The notes under the pieces: model-generated
Databases searched by the model: none
What the model saw: only the letters and a program-made list of their open reading frames with translations
What the model was told of the DNA's origin: nothing
Translations under genes and position numbers: made by a program
Source of the DNA: Hyperoodon ampullatus
Lineage: Eukaryota > Chordata > Mammalia > Artiodactyla > Ziphiidae
Reading direction: 5' to 3'
NCBI GenBank assembly: GCA_949752795.1
Contig: OX457063.1
Location: forward strand, 69,401,783-69,465,782
Length of the DNA: 64,000 nucleotides
Shown: positions 23,464-35,415 of the stretch, in pieces
Layout: every line of letters starts with the position of its first letter
How positions within the stretch are numbered: the stretch's first letter is position 1

Positions 23464-26400
23464 GATAAGAGTTGAGAAAAGGAGAGAAATTTTGGGAAGG
23501 GAAAGTGACATTGTGTTCCCTAATAAAAATCAGAATAAATAGCAGGCGTAATTGGTTGTGTATTTGGTTATGTGCTTCAGTGAAGTGGTGAGTATTTGAC
23601 ATACCTACCGCCATTGGGATAGAAGAGTGTTGGAAGAGAGGTAGATGTTTGCCTGGGACAAGAAATAAACCCTTCCCTTAGGGATCTGCCCATTGCCCGC
23701 CTTTCACTCATAGTGCTCATTCATTTCTTTGACAGTATTCTTCAGGAGAGAGAAATAATGTATGAAGTCAGTCTTATATCCACTCCTTCCATCTTCCTAG
23801 TAGGCTCTCTGTATGGTTAACCCACTTTGAGCTAGGTCAGGGGCCAGCCAGCTCCTTTCTCCATTACCTTAGGTAGGATTATGACTCAGTTCATGCACTT
23901 GGGCTTGGTGTTGTCCCTAACCCTCCAGTTCCCCCTCCATCCACTCATGTTAAATCTCAGCCAATTCCCAGCACCCTGAACAGTCTCTTTTACTTGAAGG
24001 ACTCCGTTGTGACCAAGCTCCTGGCAAGCTGAGCACGTGGTGGTACCCTGTTGATGTCACAAGATAACCTTTGTACCCTTTGGACTTTGAGCTTTCAATT
24101 AAGCTTATAGCTAATTCCCTGGTGGACGTTTTAGGGGAGCAGGAGTATGTGTTAGCCCTACTTGTGTAGCTTTTGCGGTCGGGGGAGGTGACCCCCATTA
24201 TAGCAGCCCCATAACAGGTCATAAAAACATCCCAAGTGTCATTTGGAAGTCAAATGCTGGGTTACATAGCCTTTTGGCGGGGGGGTTAATCTCCTCCTTT
24301 CTAAGATTTTGTACCCAGTGATTCTTTATCAGCTTGACTGCTAACTGTAAACTTCCATTTCTTTTACAGTGTTACCACTCATTAAATTCTTTCTTCTTTG
24401 TCTCACCTCTATAAATGAGACTGGTTCTTGCTCTTTTGTATTGTCTTTGAGCTCATGGCAGGTGGCACTGGGAGCCCTGTGAAGGCCGTCCTTGTGTATT
24501 GTTTTCATAAGCTAAATAAGGCACAGAAAGAAAACCAAAATATAGACTTTCTCCCTGGGCTAGAAGGGAAAGGGAGGACAGTTTGCAGTTTACATGTGAA
24601 TCTTATTTGAGTGCCCTTCAGAAGAGAATATTTTCTGATTCTGTCTTGTCTTTTCTTCAGTCTTATATTTCTTCTTTCCTTCCTTTCCTCCCTGCAGGTA
24701 TGTATATATTAGTTTTTTTTTTTAATTAGGAGCAAAATTTATGCCAGACTTTTGTTAAATTTTATTTTAGTTTTAACTGTTTCCTGGATTAACTTATTTT
24801 TAGAGCCCCTATTAGTAAGAGACATATGTCTTTCTAATGACAATAAAACTCATATGGGGCAGGAGAAAGAAGGAAAGAATTTTCAGTTCTAGTCTGATAT
24901 AAATTCTGTGGCTAAATGATTAGGTATTTAAAGATATTTAATCTCACATCAAGAAGCAGCAATTTTAGAACAGGCATTTCTAACAGATTCAGTTTTGACA
25001 CATATCAAAACAAAGACTTTGATGGAAAATTTTAAGCCTGTCCATTTCCTCTGTCACTCTTCCTTCTTTTATATCCACTTCCTCTCTCAGCCTGCCTTCT
25101 TTTCCTCATTTCTATAGCTTCTCCATGCTCACTCAGGTGTTGATGTGTTTCTGTTCTTCTTTTTTTCTCCTTATTCCTTTTTGTGCAGAAGGCAAGACAG
25201 CCCTTGACTGGCCTTGGTACTGAGATGGAGGTGGTTTACATCTTTAGGGAAGGGATGAGGGATAGTCTTCCTAGTATTTCTTCATCCATAGGTGGAGTCC
25301 CTTTGTACCTACATAAGAAAAAAACAAAACAAAATAAAGCCCCTACCACCTCCACCGACATTTTCGGTAGCCAAAAATGGAGGAATTTGGATTGACCAAA
25401 GCCTAAAGTTATCAGAATACTTCTAGCTAGTCACTGTATTAAAGAAAAACTTGTTTTTTAAAGGTGAAGAAATTAATCTCTTAAGAAGATGATGAGAGGG
25501 CCCAACTGGAATGGAAATTTATTTCCATGTTCTAGCTTAACCAAGTAATTAAGTGTGTCTAATGCCATCTGTTTGAATCATATGAACTTGCTGTTGTTAT
25601 AGGTCAAAAATAGTTGAATAACAGCAATCTTACATGAATCAGCCCAGTGAACCTGATGAGGAAATGGAGACCCAGGAAGGCTAATCAGCTAATCCCCTCA
25701 TCCTGGCCTCAACCCAGGAGGCAGTAAACTGAGATAAAGCTGTTTTACTGGATTCTTTCTCCCTTTCTTCCTTCCAACCTTCCTTTCTCTTTTTCTCTTT
25801 CTCCTTTTCATCTATCTATCTATCTTGAAAAGTTAACAGATATAAAGGAATAAAGGGTATCTTTGTAGGAGAAGCTGTTGGGAAATCAAGATGACTGATA
25901 TTTTGGGGGAGCGGGGTGAGCAGACAGCAGTAGGAACACAACCACTCAACACTAGGACAGTCACCATACCCAGATTTTAAGACAAGTGTGCAATAGAGCT
26001 AGCCTGTATAGAAATGAGTGTATTTGGTCACTGGTCATTTTGTTTGATTGTGTATGAGCCACATCGTGTTGTCCTTGAGGAGCACGGATTGTGCAATTTT
26101 TCACTGCATTCCTGGCAAGCTTAAAAAAAGGCTGCTACGATCTACTGCAGTTGATTGATGCCGGAAAAGTTTGCTGCACCTAACAATAGCCCTTCTCCAT
26201 GAAGCACTGCATTGATGCTTTTAGAACTCATTACTGCTAACCAAACAGTAGTGGTTTTATTACTGTACTAATGGAGCCTGGTACTTGGAGGCGGGGGCTT
26301 GGGGGAGGGGGAGAAAGTGGGGCAAGGATTGTGGGCAGGAAAAAAAGGATCCCTTTCCATGATTAGTGGTGACCCCCGGAGAAGTTGTTAGGCAGTTTCC

Positions 26401-26719
26401 AGTAAAACAATGTGATAATCTGGATACAATGCAGGGTTTAATATGCATATGCAAGGATGCACTAAATGAATTTTTCCTAGCAGGGAAGAACAAGGGGTTT
26501 CTCAATAAAGAATCAGCAAGACAGCAGAGCTTTCTATGGCCTTTTCCAGTGAAGTGATTTGCTTTCCTAACAGTGCAAGGAGGCGAACAAATGAGCTGTG
26601 AAAGATAGGGATGCTGATGCACACAGGACTGTGCTAGAAAACTTGGCAGGATCTTCATTGTGGGCAACAAGACAGAGCCAAGTGATGGCATCTATCCTCT
26701 TTCATGTTTTTTGAAACGT
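23464..26719. other. Long mobile-element-poor stretch
   Basis: About 3.3 kb without a recognised SINE or LINE. It holds pyrimidine tracts (24655-24698, 25740-25805) and a short (ATCT)n at 25810-25826. Two acceptor-like sites on the plus strand (ends at 24698 and 25187) lack a convincing exon. At 26400-26460 there are AACAATG and ATGCATATGCAAG motifs (SOX- and POU-like). A 143-codon minus open frame at 26260-26691 has no splice support. Confidence 0.4.
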
Positions 26720-27030
26720 ACTTGGGTCCTTCCTTTCTTCCCAAGTTTTGTTTTTATATATTATTTTAATTGGGTAGCTTTCAGTTTACCTTTCATGTAG
26801 TTACTGATGTATTTGAGATTTTATCTACCATCTTACAATTTGTTTTCCATCTGACCTATCTGTTCGGTGTTTTTTGTCTCCTTCTTGACTTCTTGTGGGT
26901 TAAGCAAAAAGTTATTCCATTTTCTGTTTATTGACTTGTTAATTCTTTTGCTCTTCTTTTAGTCATTATCGTAGAGATTACAGGGTTGCATCCTTGACTT
27001 ATTACAATCTAATACACACTCTTCCTTTTG
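26720..27030. mobile_element. Possible ancient LINE-1 remnant
   Basis: Stretches such as 'ttttccatctgacctatctgttcgg' and 'ttattccattttctgtttattgacttgttaattc' resemble old L1 untranslated sequence. Weak match; subfamily and orientation are not assigned. Confidence 0.35.
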
Positions 27031-28049
27031 TCTCTTTGTTTTGGTCCATTGCTTTCACTTGGAAAAGTTCATGACTCTTAATGAATGCCGCTGGCAGTGG
27101 AATGATGTCCTTATTTCCTGCTTGAATCTGTCCCGTAGTAGCTCTTATTTTCTGAAATTACTTATAACTGTCATCAAAGCTCTTGCCCAGAATCATCTGC
27201 CCTTGGAGACATGCTCCAGGCAGCCCCACTGCTGGGTTGTGGCTCTCTAGAATAGGGATGGAAGCTTTCTAGTATCCCCGTGAGGCTGTCAGCTCTCCCA
27301 CTGCAAGACCTTTCCTGTCCTTTGTACCATGATATCTGGCACACAGTAGATTATCAGTGGAAATCTGAATGACTAGGCTCCCAGAAACCAGATGCCAGAG
27401 CCCACCTCAGAGTCAGGATGCAAACTGGGGGGGTTTGGCCCATTTTAGGTGAGCTCTAATCTTTAAAACTCTACCAGCTTTTACCAGTCTCATCTAGCTG
27501 GTTTGTTTCAGTTGAATCAAGCTTGTTCTTTACATCTTTTTTTATCTCTAATGTCAGTCTGGTTCATACACACACTACATGTCACCCATACTCACTCACT
27601 AGTTGCTACCTATAATAGTATTACAAAAATTTTTAATAAGGTGATAGAGCTCCCTGAGTATCTAGTAACTACCATTGTTTTTCAGGGACATGTGAGCCAT
27701 ATGCATGGAAATATTGTGTGGAAAGATCCTAGAGTTTCTCTTGGACTTGTTGAGCTTTGTGCCTGAAGCATATAAAATATTATAAAATCCCAGTATAAAA
27801 TGTCTTAACAGAGAGTCAGCTGTGCTGTAGGTCAGTAATATTTTGGTTATTTTAAACTGTGATAAGGAAAGCCTACAGCAGAGGTGTGAACCTTGTTGCC
27901 CTGTGGCAGCTTTCTGTCAGCTCTGTTATATTACTGGTTTTTAAAATAACCCCAGAGATTTATCATGATGAAGTGAAAACCTGCTTGTCAGTGATGGAGG
28001 AGTTTTTGGATCATGCACTTTGCTTGGGGACAACATAGTCTGTGCAGAA
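27031..28049. other. Unique non-coding sequence
   Basis: An L2/MIR-like tail lies at 27325-27370 ('tatctggcacacagtagattatcag'). Otherwise nothing is recognised. Confidence 0.4.
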
Positions 28050-28190
28050 GTAGCTTGAATTTGTCAAGACCTAAGTTCACTGTCCAGCTCTGCCACAGGT
28101 TTTGAGTACCTGTGGGCAAGTTACATCACCCCTGTCAGCTTAACTTGTACAGTAGGGATAATGAAACTCAGCTTGTTGTAAGGCTAAAGT
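28050..28190 (+). mobile_element. MIR SINE, ancient
   Basis: 'gttcactgtccagctctgccacaggttttgagtacctgtgggcaagttacatcacc' then 'agtagggataatgaaac': forward MIR core. Confidence 0.8.
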
Positions 28191-28498
28191 TATATATTGG
28201 TTCCTAAAAGTATTTCTGAAAACTGTGAGCCCCTCTACCTCTGCGATTTGTGCATGCTATTTTCTCTAAGCGTTTTCCATTTGGGCAACTTAGAATACAG
28301 GCACCACTCGGGTAGAGCTTGCTAATATGGATTTCTGTACTTTTGAGGTAGGTGGTGGAAGATTGAAACCACAACTACTATATTAAGTTCAAGAGAATCT
28401 TTTCCCCACTCTTAACTATGCTGTACTTGAAATCTACTCCAAGGATATTGTTTCAAATGAGCCAGTTTTGGGTTCTGAGATATGTAGAAGTCAGAGGG

Positions 28499-28523
28499 GA
28501 GAGAGAGAGAGAGAGAGAGAGAG
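28499..28523. repeat. (GA)n microsatellite
   Basis: About 12 GA units. Confidence 0.95.
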
Positions 28524-30699
28524 CGAGCTGCCTTGAAGCACTGTAAACTTTCAGAGAAGAGTTTTCTCAAGATAAATTACCAAGAAATTATTTCTTGAAA
28601 CAAAGGCACCCGGTTGATGTGAATTGACTCTCTAGAGAAATATTTACCACCACTGCTTCTGCCAAAGTGCATTGTGGTCACCAGGGGCAACAATAGCAAC
28701 CGTCTTTATCTAGACAAGTGCAAGTCCTGAATTCAGATGCCCCTTCCTAGGGCTGCCAGCTGGTCTGGAGTTTGGAGTGCAGAAAATGCATGCTCAGCAG
28801 CAGCTTCCTTGGGTGTTGGAAAACGCTATTTATTGGAGCATCTGCCAAACATGGATGGAAGAAGGTTTTTCAGGATTACAAAACTACCTCTTGAGAGACT
28901 GGATAAGTGGAGGGATAGTTGTATAGATGTTCTGCTCAGGACTCCGAGGCACTATTGAAAAACTGTTAGGTAACTAGGAGAGAAGAGGCAGAGCTGTTCT
29001 CTTACCAGGTGCCTCTGTGAGAGCAGGAGAAGGATGGCGAGGCTAGGACACCGCCTGGGACAGGGTACGGGGTTGGGCGTACTTAGCGTATTCCTGGAAT
29101 TGACTTTGAGCAGTGATGTTCACTTCATTTTTCAAAGCAAGATTAGTAGATAGTGGCAGTAACTAGTGACTAGTACTTTGTCTTCAACTTTCATGAGGGA
29201 TGAACTCATTTTCTAATTTCTATAAGAAACTGCACCTGTTTAGCCCTCACCATGGAGGGCTGACTGGATGGTGGGCAGAACTTCCATGAAATCTCAGTTT
29301 TTCAAGCATTTGAAGAGAAAGACCGAAGCTCTAATTGAATATGTTAGATGTGGTCTTCTCATTTCTCAGCTGCAGCCTTTACAGATGCATTGTGGTTGCA
29401 AGTGCCTGAATCCAGACTTGTCCGTGCTGACTTCTAGCCAATCCGACACAGTGACGCTTCTGCGATTTGGAGGAGACTTTTGATGAGATGAGATTTTAGT
29501 TGCTATATTTAACTTTTAATTATACCCTATTGGGATAAGTTTTAATTTCCCAAGTGTTACAACCAAGGCATGAAAATGTGGGTCAAGTAAACTAACAGAA
29601 TTAAAAAAAATTCCACAACAATATAACAAACCCTAAAATCTACCAGTGTGTCTCAGGCAATTAATTAGAGCAACCAGTGGTTTCTAACCTGTGTGAATGT
29701 TTCACGAGTCTGGAAAACTAGACTCAGTGTCTCCCACATTGGCAGTCTGCTTTCAAGAGGACTTGACTTGGATCTGTAGATCTGGGTAGTTAAGCCTTAA
29801 TGATTCAGGTATAGGTTGTTTTCTATGGGTATCTGCAGTGAATTGCAACCCTGTGTTGGCTGCCACGTCGCCATTTGTCATCCCAGTCTCATTAGGGGAC
29901 TCAGAGTCATCTGAGCAAACATAGACACTCACATTTGACAGGTGTGAGTTTCCTTAAGCTAAGGAGAAAATATGTGAGTTTCTCTGTGAATCTGGATGAT
30001 TCATATCCCTCTTCTGCCCCTCAGAGGCCAGTGATTGAGAGGTGACTAAGGTTTGTGTTGAACTTGTGCTTGAAGTTGCCAGATAGAAAAGTTCAAGATT
30101 CTGGCTTAACTGGAAGAGTTTAGGAGTTCTTTTCTGCGAATTGACACACAGAAAATTCCTTGGCTTCCTGGCAGCTGAATCTGCCAGCTGGGTAGACCGT
30201 TGGGGCAGGGCAACATCCTTGCCGTTGGTCAGTGCAGTGGGCTGACAGTGGGACCGAGAGGGCATTAGACAATAGTTCAGGGCACGGGGGCCGTTGGATG
30301 TGCAGACACAAGTGTTCCTGTGATCTGTGCACGTATATCCAAGAGAACCAGGGCCTTGAGCCTCAGGACTGCGAGGCTGGCTCTCAAGGCAGAAGATTAG
30401 AAGAAAGAAAACATGCCACACATGATATACCTCCTCTCTTGTTCTGCTCCCATCTACGTTTGCTGCCCTCACATATAACGTTACCTTCCATGCAACTCAT
30501 TGTGTCAGTGCTAAAATCTTGCTGAACTGGAACTGTTATTTTGAGCTGCCCCATCTGTTTCTTTGTGCACCAGTGAGTGTGTGAATAAATGCACTGATTT
30601 TTTTAAAAAAATACAACAGCTCTTCGAACAGTTGGAACCTAGAAAAGTAACCCTTTATTATTCCATTGCTTTTCATGAGGTAATTTCCCTTCCCTCCTC
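28524..30699. other. Unique non-coding sequence
   Basis: About 2.2 kb with no recognised repeat. Open frames at 28737-28958 (plus), 29268-29483 (plus) and 29954-30472 (minus, 172 codons) were examined. None has matching splice sites or a recognisable domain. Confidence 0.4.
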
Positions 30700-31490
30700 A
30701 TTTATGTACGTAGAATTTTTTGGCCATATTTTTTTAGTGTGGCAAAATATACATAAGACAAAATGTACCATTTAAACTATTTTTAGGTATGAAATTCAGT
30801 GGCATTTAGTGTATTCACATTGTTTTGCAACCATCACTACTGTGCATCTCCAGAACTGTCACCTTCTAAAACTGAGAATCTGCCGTTAAGAAATAACTCC
30901 CCATTCCTCCCTTCCCCAAGCCCCAGTAACCTGTGTTCTGCTTCTCAGTTTCTACGAATTTGCCTGTTTCAGGAACCTCGTATAAGTGGAATCATACAAT
31001 AGTTGTCCTTTGTGTCTGGTGTACTTCACTTAGCATCAAGTCTTCAAGCTTCATCTAAGTTGTAGCATGTGTCAGAATTTCATTCCTTTTTAGGGCTGAA
31101 TAATATTCCATTGTATGTGTATGCCATATTTTGTTTATCTGTTCACCTATTGGGAGACATTTGGGTTGTTGCTGCCTTTTAGCTATTGTGAATAATGCTG
31201 CTCTGAAAATAGTGCTTCACATGTGTTTATGTTTCTGCTTTCATTACTTTGGGAAATAGAATTGCTAGATCACGTGATAATTCTACGTTTACCTTTTTGA
31301 GGTAAATCTTTGTTTAGTTTTCCACAGTGATTGCACCATTTTACATCCCCATCAGCAATGCACGAGGGTTCCAATTTCTCCACATCCTTGCCAACACTTT
31401 TAATTTTTTTGATAATAGCCATCCTAATGGGTGTGAAGTGGTATCCCACACAGAATCTTGTGATTTTGATTTGCATGTGTGCATAAATTT
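30700..31490 (-). mobile_element. Old LINE-1 3' region
   Basis: Reverse-oriented, diverged L1: 3' UTR ('gtggcaaaatatacataagacaaaatg', 'caaccatcactactgtgcatctcc') followed by the ORF2 end ('gggctgaataatattccattg', 'gatagccatcctaatgg'-like). Much more diverged than the L1 at 38.3 kb. Confidence 0.88.
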
Positions 31491-31910
31491 TAAAAAGTTT
31501 CAACAGAGCATATATGTCATTTTGCACCCTTGCTTATTAGTTAATATTTTTATCATGTTTTGCCTTTAAATGACTGTTTTTAATTGCATTTTTCTGGATC
31601 CACCTGGAAGTTACCAGGTATCTGAAGAATTAGAATTTGAACCAACGATACAAACGTGGCCTTCACTACAGAAAGGGAAAAGGCAGAGTAAAAGAGTAGC
31701 CACCCCAGGAGGAAAATGAAGGGTTTCCTATGCCCATTTTGGGCCCCTTAGCAACTTTACTAGTAAATCTAAGTGCTGGATGCTTCAGGATATAGGAGGG
31801 AGTCTGCTTGCAAGAAGCAAATTCCTGGTGAGACAAAAAGGGATTAGACCAGGGCAATGCCAAGCAACAGAGAGAGAGCAAAATCATCTAATTTATCATC
31901 CTTCCCCCAA
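31491..31910. other. Unique non-coding sequence
   Basis: No gene or repeat is recognised. Confidence 0.35.
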
Positions 31911-31925
31911 GGCTGAGAGGCTTTT

Positions 31926-32253
31926 TTTTTTTGGCTGCATTGGGTCTTCATCGCTGCACACAGGCTTTCTCCAGTTGCGGTGAGTGGGGGCTACTCTTCA
32001 TTGTGGCGTGCGGGCTTCTCATTGCGGTGGCTTCTCGTTGCGGAGCATGGGCTCTAGGCGTGCGGGCTTCAGTAGTTGTGGCGTGCGGGCTCAGTAGCTG
32101 TGGCTCGCAGGCTCTAGAGCGCGGGCTCAGTAGTTGTGGCACACGGGCTTAGTTGCTCTGCGGCATGCGGGATCTTCCCAGACCAGCGCTCGAACCCGTG
32201 TCCTCTGCATTGGTAGGTGGATTCCCAACCACTGTGCCACCAGGCAAGTCCAG
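31926..32253 (-). mobile_element. CHR SINE, full-length form
   Basis: Reverse copy. Perfect 15-bp target duplication GGCTGAGAGGCTTTT at 31911-31925 and 32254-32268. Confidence 0.95.
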
Positions 32254-32268
32254 GGCTGAGAGGCTTTT

Positions 32269-33970
32269 AAGTAGTTTGAGAAAACTTTGAAGGGGGAGGG
32301 AAAGCTTGAGAGTAATTTAAAAACTTGTCCCCTACAGGCCAGTTTGTTAAAAGACCAATTTTACCAAAAGGCTAAGGCTGTGATTAAGCAAAGCCTTTGA
32401 AAAAGAATCTTAAAATATCCCATTAGGAGTGATGACAGCGTATGGTTATTAAACACCAGAGTATTTAAATGAGAATCGTGAAGCAAAAATGAGTGCTTTG
32501 TGCGAAGACTAATTTGGTCACCAAAAATCATAGAAACTTTCAGAAGATACAGAGAATGCTTGTAAGGGAAATGGAACTCTTTGTAGAACTGAGTTTTAAA
32601 AAAAAGCTTACTTACGGAGCTTCGTTTGTAAACATTTCTAAAACCAATTCTAAATATTACTTAAAATGCTAGTAGGAAAACACTTTTTAACTGACTGCTT
32701 TTTAACCTGCGGTTTTTGGAAAGAAGCATCTATTTCTCAGTCTTATCTGAAAGAGCCAGCTGTTAATCAGGTCCCTCCCAGAGACTGGATACTTGTCCTA
32801 TGAGGCGGAGGTGACCGGGATCACACTTGACACTGGGCCATTGAGCATCAGTGGTGAGTTCATCTGTGTTTCAGGAAGTAGCTGACCATTCACCTGAGTC
32901 CAAACATTGCCAGACAGACAGTCAGCTCGGAGCTGCATAGTCATTCCAGTTGATTATGCGGAGATTTGCAGACTAGAGCAAAGAGAAGAATGAATTGAAT
33001 GGGCCCGAGGGACTTTTTCCATGTCTGCATAATTCAGCTCCATGGCGGTGGTTACAGGGGGTTACTTCCATGGTAACAGTGCCTCTGTAAAGATACTTAG
33101 AAACCCACTGGTGGAAGGAGCTTGACCAGGTTCCTCTCTGTATCTCAGTTGTAGAGGCAGCATGAGATTGAGCTCAAGACTAGGCACGGGTTCCTGACTC
33201 AGGTTTGCCTGTTTTTGGCCTGAGATATCTGGTGTTGGTTGCTTCATCTTTCTGCAAGGTTTGCTGGCAACTGTCGGAGGCATCGTGTATGTGGATCATT
33301 TTGCAATTGTAGAATATGATAAGCATTGTTATTAGTAAGTCAAATAGTAAAACTGAAAAGAAAGAATAACTGCCCTGCCCTCATCAACTCACTTCCTCTT
33401 TTGGCATCGCTTAGGGTTCTCTTGTCAGCAGGTGCAAAGCTCCCATTAAAGTCTTTGGCTCAGAAGACATCAGAGTTGAATGAATGGCTTCAGAGTTCGA
33501 AAAATTGTTGGTTTATTATGAACCTTATTGTGGTTTACCTAATCACATCGCCAATAACGTGAGGTACTTGAACCAGCCATGAATTAATTCTCTTCCTTTT
33601 TCCGTGACAGTGTTAAGCTTCACAGCCTCGTCATGCTGTTTCTGGACAGTTAATAATGTGCAGCCACATTGGGGCATCAAGTCAGTGCTAAAGTGGCTGG
33701 GAAACTTGGGTGCAACTGTGAAATGTAAGTGTCCATTCACAGGACCAGCAAAGTGGGGGGCTGGAGGGGTGGCCACTTACTTTGTGAAATCTACAAACAT
33801 GGCCAAGAGTGCATGGTTGGTACATTAGGACTCCCTCAACTCTTCCTCTTAGGATTTCCCCCAGGTGCTATTCACAGGACCATTAATTCACCTAGAAACT
33901 TCTAGAAATGTAAGAGGACTCATTCTGCTTTCAACATGCCTTCCTGCTACTGACCCTCAGCTACCATGGA
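32269..33970. other. Unique non-coding sequence
   Basis: No mobile element is seen. A plus-strand segment at 33611-33723 is bounded by a good acceptor (tttttccgtgacag) and a good donor (aaat then gtaagt), with an open frame throughout. It is reported separately as a weak exon candidate. Confidence 0.4.
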
Positions 33971-33984
33971 GCTCATTACCTTTT

Positions 33985-34183
33985 TTTTTTTTTCTGTACG
34001 CGGGCCTCTCACTGCTGTGGCTTCTCCCATTGGGAGCATAGGCTCCGGATGCGCAGGCTCAGCGGCCATGGCTGACGGGCCTAGCCGCTCCGCGGCATGG
34101 GGGATCTTCCTGGACCGGGGCACGAACCTGCGTCCTCTGCATCGGCAGGCGGACTCTCAACCACTGCGCCACCAGGGAAGCCC
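33985..34183 (-). mobile_element. CHR SINE, short cetacean form
   Basis: Reverse copy. Perfect 14-bp target duplication GCTCATTACCTTTT at 33971-33984 and 34184-34197. Confidence 0.95.
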
Positions 34184-34324
34184 GCTCATTACCTTTTGTA
34201 CAGAGAGATTACTCAGGAATAATGTTACAGGAATAGTGTAAGTGTAGGTAAGTGGAAAGGTTGAGTTGCCTTGTTATTTTGTGTGATGGTACCTTCATGT
34301 ACATTTTATTATGTTTGTATGTAA

Positions 34325-34460
34325 TTATAATGAATTGCTATTACTGCGTGCCTATCACGTGCCATACATGAGGTGCTTGTCACTGATTGACTACAATCCG
34401 TAGTAACACCTGCAAGATAGGTGGTTTTAATGATGAGGAAACTGGCTTGAAAAGGTAAAA
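34325..34460 (-). mobile_element. MIR SINE, ancient
   Basis: 'tgcctatcacgtgccatacatgagg' and 'gataggtggttttaatgatgaggaaactgg': reverse MIR. Confidence 0.65.
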
Positions 34461-34889
34461 ATAAACTTTTTCTAGGCCAAGCAGGCTGGGTTGAAATCAC
34501 CTTTGTGTATCTCAGAAGGCTTGAGCTGGTAGGTCATACTGTGCTGCCTCCCATGTTTAGGGGAATAAGCTTAAATTCAGGGAAATTACTTTGCTGTTGA
34601 GGCATGTGTTCTTAGTCACCAGGTGCTTAAATTGTTTTGTGCTTGCGTGAAACATTCTTCCCAGAATCCGAAAGCTTCCTAGGGCTTCTCTTGTTCCCAT
34701 GTTTGCCAGTTATTTAAGTCGTGGATACCCAGTTTGGGGAGGTCACATGTGTTTATGCTGTCCTGTGAGGAGGTACCAGGAATAGGGGTTTGCATCCTGG
34801 ATTTAGTCCCCAACTGAGTTCAGCATTTCGATTTCCATTATTTTGACTAAATAGTTGACTTAGGTGGATATGTGGTTGTTTTACTCTGC
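34461..34889. other. Unique non-coding sequence
   Basis: No gene is seen. Confidence 0.35.
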
Positions 34890-35060
34890 TTTAAAAAAAA
34901 AAACTGCTTTATTGAGGCATAATTTATATGCCATAAAATTCGCTAATTTTTAAAGTGTGTTAATGATTTTTAGTAGATTTGCAGTTTTGTGCCACCATCA
35001 CCACAATCTAATTTCAGAGCATTTTCTTTGCCTCTAAAAGAAACTGTGCTCTGGTTGTCT
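34890..35060 (-). mobile_element. Old LINE-1 3' UTR fragment
   Basis: 'ctttattgaggcataatttatatgccataaaattc' and 'ttgtgccaccatcaccacaatctaatttcagagcattttc' are diagnostic of old L1 3' ends in reverse orientation. Confidence 0.85.
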
Positions 35061-35179
35061 CAATTGTTAACTTCTCGTTTGTGGTACCCTCTTCTGATTT
35101 GAAAACTGGATTGATCAGGTTTTCTAAAAGCTGGCTGTGAAGAGGAAGAAACCATTTTTAAAATGATCTTTCAGTTTTA

Positions 35180-35415
35180 GCAAACATTTAATGCAGCATT
35201 TGCCACGTCAGGCACTGTTCTGAAGTGCCTTGTGAAGGTCAAGTGCTTTGTGAAGATCAACTTATTTAATTCACTGATTCCTTATAACACCCCTTGAGAT
35301 AGGTATTCTCACTATTTATATCTTACAGATGAGGAAACAGAAGTACCGAAAAGTGAAATACCTTGACCAGCGTCACAGCACTAGTTAACAGTGGAGTCAG
35401 GAATCAGACATGTTA
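35180..35415 (-). mobile_element. MIR SINE, ancient
   Basis: Near-complete reverse MIR: 'cacgtcaggcactgttctgaag', 'ccttgagataggtattctcac', 'cttacagatgaggaaacagaag', 'gcgtcacagcactag'. Confidence 0.85.

Noticed and set aside
25188..25395. Plus-strand exon candidate after a very strong pyrimidine tract and GTGCAG
   Set aside because: The acceptor is good, but no adequate donor follows before A-rich low-complexity sequence.
26260..26691. A 143-codon minus open frame
   Set aside because: No splice signals and a composition like reverse-complemented non-coding DNA.
29954..30472. A 172-codon minus open frame in unique sequence
   Set aside because: No acceptor or donor at its edges, odd composition and no recognisable domain.
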